Shown here: positions 7,056 to 12,959 of the stretch, in pieces
How the letters are laid out: the number at the start of each line of letters is the position of its first letter
How positions within the stretch are numbered: the stretch's first letter is position 1
Source of the DNA: Chloroflexi bacterium RBG_13_53_26
Lineage (GTDB): Bacteria; Chloroflexota; Dehalococcoidia; UBA2247; RBG-13-53-26
Assembly: GCA_001795035.1 (NCBI GenBank)
Contig: MGMW01000072.1
Span: forward strand, 1-12,959
Direction of reading: 5' to 3'
DNA: 12,959 nt
Notes under the pieces: model-generated
What the model saw: the letters and a program-made list of their open reading frames with translations, nothing else
The model's database searches: none
What the model was told of the DNA's origin: nothing
Position numbers and translations under genes: made by a program

Positions 7056-7170
7056 CTAGTCTAGTGTCATCGTCATACCCATACAATGTGTCATTCCGTG
7101 CTTGACACGGAATCCACTATATATTCCTTCTAGATTCTATTGTTAAGTCTTTTCTGAGACACTACACTAG
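7056..7170. mobile_element. Miniature inverted-repeat element (MITE-like), copy 1
   Basis: A 115-nt non-coding element with ends CTAGTCTAGTGTC and GACACTACACTAG, which are 13-bp terminal inverted repeats with one mismatch. The terminal TA inside each CTAG would fit a TA target duplication, as left by IS630/Tc1-mariner-type transposases. A perfect hairpin ATTCCGTG-cttga-CACGGAAT sits at 7093-7113. A second copy in the same orientation begins at 12839. It lies between fadE and the CoA-transferase gene and overlaps the last three bases of fadE. No transposase is encoded, so any movement would need an enzyme supplied elsewhere. Confidence 0.75.
7118..7146 (-). promoter_or_regulatory. Promoter-like sequence inside the MITE, facing the CoA-transferase gene
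   Basis: On the minus strand TTAACA (7146-7141) and TATATA (7123-7118) are 17 nt apart, matching five and four of six consensus bases. Transcription from it would start about 95 nt before the GTG at 7017 and would include the element's hairpin in the leader. Confidence 0.4.
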
Positions 7171-8954
7171 CAGATGAACTTCTCGGCAGCTATGATCCTG
7201 TCGGCAATGCTCCTCCGCAGGGCTACCGTGTTTACCGGCGTCAGATGCATCAGATTGGCCACAGTTGCCAGTTGACTCTGGATCGTCTCCTCGGTTGAGG
7301 TCGCCACCAGCACTTCCCTGGCGTAGTCGCTGATCCTGCCCACAGCGTCATTCACATAGACCTTCATCATGTTGACCTTCATCTCTGAGGCCTCTTCACC
7401 GCAGCTTTCTATCGACTTCAGCGCTCTGGCCAGTCCGCTCTCCATGGCAAATACTTCGATGGCAGTATCGCTCAATCGACCCAAAATTTCCTGCTCCTCA
7501 CTGACAGCCTGGCCGTACTTCGCCACCGCAGCGTCAGTCAAGAACAGAAACAGCTTCTTTGCCCTCTCCATAAGCCGGCGCTGGTATTGCAGCGGCTTGC
7601 CTCCACTCTTGGAAACCAGGGGTTTCATGGCCGGCAACTCTTCCTTCGCTTTCTGCATCTCAGCCAGGAGCGGTATCTCGTTCTTCAACGCCTTCCTGGT
7701 CAGGAAAGCCATGGTGATCAGTCTGTTTATTTCGTTGGTGCCCTCGAATATTCTGAGTATGCGGCAATCCCGATATATCCTCTCCACAGGATAGTCTTCT
7801 ATATAACCGTAGCCGCCAAATATCTGTACCGCTTCATCAGCAACAAGCGCCAGCGCTTCTGAGCCATAAATCTTGTTTATGGAGCACTCTATGGCATACT
7901 CCTCTATGGCTTTGCCGCTCTGTCGGCCATAGTCCGCGGCAGTACGGTCCAGCGTCTCCATGATCACATCGATCATTCCACCGGTGCGATACGCCATGCT
8001 CTCGACGATATATGTCCTGATAGCCATCTCGGCGATCTTCTGCTTTATCAGCCCAAACTGGCAGATGGGCTTGCCGAACTGCACTCTTTCCTTGCCGTAC
8101 TTCACGCAAGCTTCCAGCGCCATCTTGGCCACTCCCGCCGACGCAGCGCCCAGTTTCAATCGGCCCAGGTCGAGTATATTGAAGGCCACCACATGCCCCC
8201 TCCCAACCTCAAAGACAACGTTCTCTGCCGGCACCTTGACATCCTCCAGTGTGATGCTCACAGTGGAAGTGCCCCGAATCCCCATCTTCTTCTCTTCCGG
8301 GCCCGTGGATATCCCCTCGAGGTTCCTGTCCAGCACGAAGGTGGTGAATTTGTCACCGTCCACCTTGGCATAGGTGATGATGACATCGGCAAAACCCCCG
8401 TTGGTGATGAACTGCTTGGTGCCGTTCAGCTTGTAGTACTTGCCATCGGGCGACAGCACTGCAGTGGTTTGAATGGACAGGGCATCCGTCCCCGCGCCGG
8501 GTTCCGTCAGAGCATAACAACCCGGCTTCTCACCGCTGCACAGGCCCGGCAGATACTTCTTCTTCTGTTTCTCGGTGCCGAAGAAAACCAGAGGCATGGT
8601 GCCGATCCCGCTATGAGCATTGATAGTGACGCTGAACGAGCCCGCGCCAACCGCATGTTCCGCGATCAGGAGAGAGGCCACCGTATCCAATCCTCCGCCG
8701 CCATATTCTTCGGGGACCTCCGCCCCCAGCAGGCCCAGCTCGCCTGCTTTCCTCATCAGCCGCCTCACCACCTCGAAGTCCTTGTGCTCCAGTTCCTCCA
8801 TGCGAGGCTGGGCATCCTTCTTCACAAAGTCTTCAGTGGTGACAATAATCATCTTGTGCTCTTCCCGGAAGTCCTCGGGGGTGAACACGTCCGCAGGCGA
8901 TACCTCTTCAACAAGAAACGAACCACCCTTCTTTAACACTTTTTTGTCCGACAT
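7167..8954 (-). CDS. fadE: Acyl-CoA dehydrogenase, VLCAD/FadE (B. subtilis) type
   Basis: The FAD enzyme of the first beta-oxidation step, introducing the 2,3-trans double bond and passing electrons to ETF. It has 595 residues, close to B. subtilis FadE as I recall it, about 200 longer than short/medium-chain enzymes because of a C-terminal helical extension (from about 425). Signature 1, CYALTEPGAGTDA, is at 146-158 and FITN at 182-185. Signature 2 runs from QIFGGYGYIEDYPVER into RIFEGTNEI, where E404 is the expected catalytic base. The ATG at 8954 follows AAGGAGG. The gene starts 12 nt after fadA, so the two are surely cotranscribed. Its TAG stop is part of the terminal CTAG of the element at 7056-7170, so the exact natural C-terminus may have been changed by that insertion. 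No etfAB gene is present in the window. Confidence 0.95.
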   Translation of the reverse strand: MSDKKVLKKGGSFLVEEVSPADVFTPEDFREEHKMIIVTTEDFVKKDAQPRMEELEHKDFEVVRRLMRKAGELGLLGAEVPEEYGGGGLDTVASLLIAEHAVGAGSFSVTINAHSGIGTMPLVFFGTEKQKKKYLPGLCSGEKPGCYALTEPGAGTDALSIQTTAVLSPDGKYYKLNGTKQFITNGGFADVIITYAKVDGDKFTTFVLDRNLEGISTGPEEKKMGIRGTSTVSITLEDVKVPAENVVFEVGRGHVVAFNILDLGRLKLGAASAGVAKMALEACVKYGKERVQFGKPICQFGLIKQKIAEMAIRTYIVESMAYRTGGMIDVIMETLDRTAADYGRQSGKAIEEYAIECSINKIYGSEALALVADEAVQIFGGYGYIEDYPVERIYRDCRILRIFEGTNEINRLITMAFLTRKALKNEIPLLAEMQKAKEELPAMKPLVSKSGGKPLQYQRRLMERAKKLFLFLTDAAVAKYGQAVSEEQEILGRLSDTAIEVFAMESGLARALKSIESCGEEASEMKVNMMKVYVNDAVGRISDYAREVLVATSTEETIQSQLATVANLMHLTPVNTVALRRSIADRIIAAEKFIC

Positions 8955-8966
8955 GGCGTCCTCCTT

Positions 8967-10142
8967 CTACATCTCTCTTTCGAAGACCGCTGCTGCTCCC
9001 ATGCCACCACCAATGCACATGGTTACCACACCATATCTCGATTTCCGCCGCTCCATCTCATAAAGTAGCTTGGTGGTAAGATAAACCCCGGTGCAGCCCA
9101 GAGGATGCCCCAGGGCAATAGAGCCACCGTTGACATTTAGCTTGCCTGGGTCTATGCCAAGCGTCCTCATTACATACAGTGACTGTGAGGCAAAGGCCTC
9201 GTTCAGTTCGATCAGGTCAATCTGGTCCAGCGTCAGACCTGCATACTTGAGCGCCTTGGGAACGGCCACCACCGGCCCGATGCCCATAATGTCCGGGTCC
9301 ACCCCGCCCACGCCGATCGATCTGAAGGTCGCCATCGGTTTCAGCCCCATCGAAGCCGCCTTCTCCTTCGACATGATCACCACCGCCGCCGCCGCGTCGT
9401 TCATGGGACAGGAGTTACCCGCCGTCACCCTGCCGTTTGGCCGGAAGATCCCCCTCAGTTTGGACAGGGCCTCCAGCGAGGTATCCCGCCGGGGGCACTC
9501 GTCGGTGTCGAACACCTTCTCGCGGCGCACCGCCTTGCCCCCCTCGAAGACTCTGTCCACCACCTTCAAGGGCAGGATCTGGTCCTTGAACACGCCTGCG
9601 TCCTGGGCCTTGATCGCTTTGCGGTGGCTCTCCAGGGCGAAGGCATCCTGGTCCTGTCTGCTGATGTCGAATCGTTGGGCCACGTTCTCCGCCGTCAGCC
9701 CCATGGTGATATATACCTGGGGCCAGGTCTCTATCAGCTCCGGATCGGGCAGCGGCTTGTTCCCCCCCATGGGTATCAGCGTCATGTGTTCCGCACCGGC
9801 CGCCACCATCACATCGCCAAAACCGCACATCACCTTCTGACAGGCCAGTCCGATGGCCTCCAGGCCCGAGGAACAGTACCTGTTTACCGTTATCCCCGGC
9901 ACCCGGCTGGACAGCCCTGCCTTGAGAGCCACATTCCGCCCTATGTTCATCCCCGCCTCGGCCTCCGGGAAGGCACAGCCCATCACCAGGTCGTCGATGT
10001 CCCAGGGCTTCAATCCCTTAGCCCTCCTCACCGCCTCCTTCACCACCTCACTGGCCGTGTACTCCGGCCTCATGTTCCTCAGGCTGCCATTGAATCTGCC
10101 CAGGGCGGTTCTCACTGCTGATACGATCACTGCTTCCTTCAT
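8967..10142 (-). CDS. fadA: 3-ketoacyl-CoA thiolase / acetyl-CoA acyltransferase
   Basis: A 391-residue thiolase of normal length that cleaves 3-ketoacyl-CoA with CoA to acetyl-CoA and a shortened acyl-CoA. The catalytic residues are visible: nucleophile C90 in VNRYCSSGLEA, NEAFA near 314-318, H346 in GGSIALGHPLGCTG, and the second cysteine C376 in CIGGGMGAA. Position in the operon and similarity to the B. subtilis FadA type favour a degradative role over an acetoacetyl-CoA-forming one, but the sequence does not exclude the latter. The ATG at 10142 has ACAGGAGAT upstream. It lies 26 nt after fadN and 12 nt before fadE. Confidence 0.95.
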   Translation of the reverse strand: MKEAVIVSAVRTALGRFNGSLRNMRPEYTASEVVKEAVRRAKGLKPWDIDDLVMGCAFPEAEAGMNIGRNVALKAGLSSRVPGITVNRYCSSGLEAIGLACQKVMCGFGDVMVAAGAEHMTLIPMGGNKPLPDPELIETWPQVYITMGLTAENVAQRFDISRQDQDAFALESHRKAIKAQDAGVFKDQILPLKVVDRVFEGGKAVRREKVFDTDECPRRDTSLEALSKLRGIFRPNGRVTAGNSCPMNDAAAAVVIMSKEKAASMGLKPMATFRSIGVGGVDPDIMGIGPVVAVPKALKYAGLTLDQIDLIELNEAFASQSLYVMRTLGIDPGKLNVNGGSIALGHPLGCTGVYLTTKLLYEMERRKSRYGVVTMCIGGGMGAAAVFEREM

Positions 10143-10168
10143 CGCTGCATCTCCTGTCAGTTTTGCCC

Positions 10169-12613
10169 TTAGTTCCTCAACGGCCTGCCGGTCTCGACCA
10201 TGTGTTTCAGCCTGGCTTGGGTCTTCTCTTCACCACTGAGGGAAAGAAAGACCTCCCGCTCCAGGTCCAGCAGGTACTGCTCTGTTACCAGAGTATTCTG
10301 GTCCAGGTCACCCCCCGTGATCACGTAGGCCAGCCTTGACGCGATGCGGGCATCGGTCTCACTGATATATCCGGCATCCTTCAACAGGAAGACCATCAGT
10401 TCCAGTATGGCCCTCCCCGTCCGGCCCACCACCCTGATATCATCTCTGGGCCGTGGCGGACGGTAGCCTTCTTTGACCAGTGACAGCACCGATTCCTTAG
10501 CATCGTAGAGCAGATAATCCAGGTTCATGGTAATCCTGTCATACGTCCTCATGTAGCCGATCCCCTGCGCGTCCATGGCCGAGGTGGACACCCTGGCAGT
10601 GGCGATCGTCTCGAAGGCCCGGGCTACAAAAGGAATAAGATCGGGTTTGGCACCGCCCGGCGCCGCACTGGGGATACTCGGCGGTACCCAGTCGGTAGCC
10701 CTGAGCAGCATCTCTTTGGTCCCGCCTCCGGCCGGGATGAGCCCCACCCCCATCTCCACCAGCCCCAGATAAGCCTCAGCATGGGCCCTCACCATGCTGG
10801 CCGCCAGGCACACCTCACACCCGCCACCGAGAGCCATACGGAAGGGTGCCGCCACCACCGGCTTATCCGAGTACTTCATCCGCATAAGTGCCTGCTGAAG
10901 CTGTGCTACTGCCATCTCCAGCGTCTTCCAATCCTTGTTCACCGCCAGTCCGTAGATCAGCTTCACATCCGCGCCCGGGCAGAAGTTGGCCCCTCGGTTG
11001 CCGATAACCAGGCCTTCAAAGTTCTCCTCAACTTCCGCTATGCTGTCGTGCATCATCTGGATCACATCGCCGTCGATGACATTGTTGGCAGAACGAAATT
11101 CCAGACAGGCCACTCCCTCCCCAATATCAACAAGCCTGGCTCCCGCATTGGCCCGAACTACCTTCTTTCTCTTCTCGTCTGGCGAAGGCAGCAGAACGAG
11201 CTGCGGTTTCTCGTCGATTCTCTCATAATTCAACTCGGCGAAGTCAAAGTAGTAGCTCTTGCCTCTCCGTTTTTCGTAGAACCGCTCCTTGCCCACCGAA
11301 AGCATCAGGCCGACATTCGCCGGTATCTTCTCCCCCTCTTTTTCCATCCTCTCCACGGATTCCCGAAGCCCCAGAGCATCCCAGGTCTCAAAGGGGCCAA
11401 GCTCCCAGTTGAAGCCCCACCTCATGGCTCGATCAATGCTCACGATGTCATCCGATATCTCGGGCACCTTGCTCGCGCAGTAGAGGAGCATCTTTTTGAG
11501 CACCTTCCAGGCATAACGCCCCGCTCTGTCATCCGAATAGGCCAGGGCTCGCAATCTCTTGGTTGGGTCATCCACCTGCTTGAGTTCGTCCAGAGCCGGC
11601 AGGCTGGTTTTCCTCACCGGCACATAGTCCATGGTGGTGCAGTCAATGGCGAATATCTGCGATCCTTCGGCTCCCGTCACCTTCTTGTAGAACCCCTTCT
11701 GAGTCTTGTCGCCCAGAAGCCCGGTCTGCACCATCCTGGCCACAAATTCGGGAACGGCAAAGGCCTCCCTCTCCGTCGCATCATTCACGTTGTCCCCAAC
11801 GTTCTGGGCCACTTTGACGAAGACATCCAGGCCCACCATATCTGCCGTCCTGAATGAGGCCATCTTCGGCCTGCCCATGGGAGGACCCGTTATGGCATCC
11901 ACTTCCTCAATGGTATAGCCGTCCTCCAACATGATCTTTATCGCCGCCAGCATGGCATGGGCACCGATTCTATTGGCGATGAAATTGGGTGTATCTTTGG
12001 CAAAGACAATGCTCTTGCCCAACCGCGCCTCGCAGAAGTCCGCCATGAAAGAGAGAGTCGCCTCATCAGTGAGCTTCCCCGGGATGATCTCCATCAGTTT
12101 CATGTGCCTCGGAGGGTTGAAAAAGTGGGTTCCCAGAAAATGCGCCCTGGTCTGCTCCGACAGGTCTTCCGATATCATGTTCACCGAGAGTCCGGAGGTA
12201 TTCGTGGTGAGGATAGCCGTGGGCTTCATATGCGGCTCGACCTTCCGAAGTAGTCCCTTCTTTATGTTAAGATCTTCAGCCACAACCTCGATTATCCAGT
12301 CAGCCTCCGAAAGCCATGCCAGATGGTCCTCGAAGTTGCCCGGTTTGATAAGCTTGGTATCCTGGGCCACGAAGAAAGCTGGTGGACTGGCCATGAGGGT
12401 ATAGTCGATCCCCAATCTGGCCAGCTTGTTCCTGAATTCGGGCGACTCTCTGGTCAACCTTTTCTTCAAGTCCTTATCATCCAGCTCTTTCGGAACGATA
12501 TCCAGCAGACACGTGGGGATATCAACGCCGGCGAGCAGGGCGGCTATCTTGCTGCCCATTGCCCCGGCTCCCAGGATTGCCGCCTTCTTGATCTTCATCT
12601 GCGCCTTATTCAT
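10169..12613 (-). CDS. fadN: 3-hydroxyacyl-CoA dehydrogenase/enoyl-CoA hydratase fusion, FadN type
   Basis: An 814-residue bifunctional enzyme for hydration of enoyl-CoA and NAD-dependent oxidation of 3-hydroxyacyl-CoA. The dehydrogenase comes first: NAD loop AILGAGAMGSKIA (12-24), TTNTSGLS (136-143), H163 in GTHFFNP and E175 in MEII (the catalytic dyad), and DTPNFIANR (207-215). The second HAD C-terminal domain covers about 360-460. The crotonase domain follows from about 490: GNRGANFCPGADV forms the oxyanion region, with both catalytic glutamates, E600 in GGGCE and E620 in LVEMGVGLIPAGGG. This order is the reverse of E. coli FadB and matches B. subtilis FadN. The ATG at 12613 has GAGGAGAG upstream; the in-frame ATG five codons later is a weaker alternative. 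It heads the fadN-fadA-fadE group. No convincing promoter was found directly upstream. Confidence 0.96.
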   Translation of the reverse strand: MNKAQMKIKKAAILGAGAMGSKIAALLAGVDIPTCLLDIVPKELDDKDLKKRLTRESPEFRNKLARLGIDYTLMASPPAFFVAQDTKLIKPGNFEDHLAWLSEADWIIEVVAEDLNIKKGLLRKVEPHMKPTAILTTNTSGLSVNMISEDLSEQTRAHFLGTHFFNPPRHMKLMEIIPGKLTDEATLSFMADFCEARLGKSIVFAKDTPNFIANRIGAHAMLAAIKIMLEDGYTIEEVDAITGPPMGRPKMASFRTADMVGLDVFVKVAQNVGDNVNDATEREAFAVPEFVARMVQTGLLGDKTQKGFYKKVTGAEGSQIFAIDCTTMDYVPVRKTSLPALDELKQVDDPTKRLRALAYSDDRAGRYAWKVLKKMLLYCASKVPEISDDIVSIDRAMRWGFNWELGPFETWDALGLRESVERMEKEGEKIPANVGLMLSVGKERFYEKRRGKSYYFDFAELNYERIDEKPQLVLLPSPDEKRKKVVRANAGARLVDIGEGVACLEFRSANNVIDGDVIQMMHDSIAEVEENFEGLVIGNRGANFCPGADVKLIYGLAVNKDWKTLEMAVAQLQQALMRMKYSDKPVVAAPFRMALGGGCEVCLAASMVRAHAEAYLGLVEMGVGLIPAGGGTKEMLLRATDWVPPSIPSAAPGGAKPDLIPFVARAFETIATARVSTSAMDAQGIGYMRTYDRITMNLDYLLYDAKESVLSLVKEGYRPPRPRDDIRVVGRTGRAILELMVFLLKDAGYISETDARIASRLAYVITGGDLDQNTLVTEQYLLDLEREVFLSLSGEEKTQARLKHMVETGRPLRN

Positions 12614-12838
12614 AGCTCTCTCCTCTTCTTGTTACAACATTATGTCAACAGAGGATGCTGATGGTACACCCGTATGAGGAACAAATACTGATCCGCATTC
12701 CTGACAGCCCACGCAAAGGCAAACACCTCCTGTGGTCAGTATCAAGCGATATCTGGGAAAACCAGGTGAGGTTGGCCGGGATCGGTGCGATGTCCCGCTA
12801 ACAGAATCAAAGACCCACCCCCTGTGCGTAGTATCAAT
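12614..12838. other. Upstream region of fadN without a recognised gene
   Basis: A non-coding stretch of 225 nt between fadN and the second inverted-repeat element. On the minus strand it has an isolated Shine-Dalgarno-like AGGAGGTG (12731-12724) followed by only very short frames, and a TTGACA (12647-12642) with no matching -10 box at proper distance. I see no clear FadR-type operator, terminator or RNA gene. Confidence 0.5.
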
Positions 12839-12959
12839 CTAGTGTAGTGTCATCGTAATACCTGTACAATGTGTCATTCCGTGCTTGACACGGAATCCAT
12901 TGTATATTCCTTCTAGCTTCTTCTAGATTCTGTTGTTAAGTCTTTTCTGAGACACTACA
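12839..12959. mobile_element. Miniature inverted-repeat element (MITE-like), copy 2, cut by window edge
   Basis: This copy begins with a perfect CTAGTGTAGTGTC end and stops at the window edge four bases short of the expected final CTAG. Its full length would be 125 nt. It is highly similar to copy 1 in the same orientation, with a 10-nt extra segment near 12917-12926 made by local repetition of CTTCTAG. The hairpin ATTCCGTG-cttga-CACGGAAT is at 12876-12896. Here an outer TACAAT/ATTGTA pair (12865-12870 with 12899-12904) extends the fold, which copy 1 has lost. Confidence 0.75.

Noticed and set aside
7093..7113. Intrinsic terminator for fadE from the element hairpin
   Set aside because: The stem is not followed by a U-tract in the fadE direction, so a rho-independent terminator is not supported.
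10781..11857. Open frame of 358 codons on the plus strand
   Set aside because: It is antisense to the middle of fadN, has no family features and no good ribosome site, so it is a shadow frame.
12642..12647. TTGACA as the -35 box of fadN
   Set aside because: No TATAAT-like hexamer occurs 16-18 nt downstream; that place is occupied by the AAGAGGAG ribosome site region.

Overview
The window is a gene-dense stretch of an anaerobic bacterial genome. Every supported gene lies on the minus strand, so transcription runs from high to low coordinates. The gene content is a complete fatty-acid beta-oxidation set next to an oxygen-sensitive Ni-Fe carbon monoxide dehydrogenase (CODH) module. This suggests a strict anaerobe that degrades fatty acids or lives syntrophically or acetogenically. 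Uncultured Chloroflexota/Dehalococcoidia, Bacillota and Desulfobacterota would all fit, and the sequence alone does not decide between them.

Layout, in transcription order. (1) 12613-7167: three closely spaced genes in the same order as Bacillus subtilis fadN-fadA-fadE: a 3-hydroxyacyl-CoA dehydrogenase/enoyl-CoA hydratase fusion, a thiolase and a VLCAD-like acyl-CoA dehydrogenase. Together they carry out all four steps of the beta-oxidation spiral. (2) 7017-5704 and 5649-3931: an acetyl-CoA hydrolase/CoA-transferase family protein with a GTG start, and a FadD/LcfA-type fatty acid-CoA ligase. These are two alternative ways to activate or exchange acyl groups. (3) A 319-nt gap (3930-3612) with a second in-phase copy of the ligase C-terminal tail, two perfect hairpins, and a good sigma-70-type promoter with palindromes. 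(4) 3611-1: cooF (four-cluster ferredoxin), cooS (CODH catalytic subunit) and a FAD/NAD(P) oxidoreductase that runs off the window. This is a CooS-CooF-FNOR set expected to pass CO-derived electrons to NAD(P).

The main non-coding feature is a 115-125-nt miniature inverted-repeat element with CTAGTGTAGTGTC-type ends. It occurs twice in the same orientation, at 7056-7170 and from 12839 to the window edge, and it brackets the fadNAE block. The end of the first copy supplies the TAG stop of fadE. The same copy carries a promoter-like sequence facing the CoA-transferase gene.

I did not find a wholly new system. The most unusual items are the in-frame duplicated ligase tail behind an amber stop, the element pair around fadNAE, and the non-canonical D-cluster cysteine spacing in CooS. 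No tRNA, rRNA, CRISPR array or intact transposase was seen.
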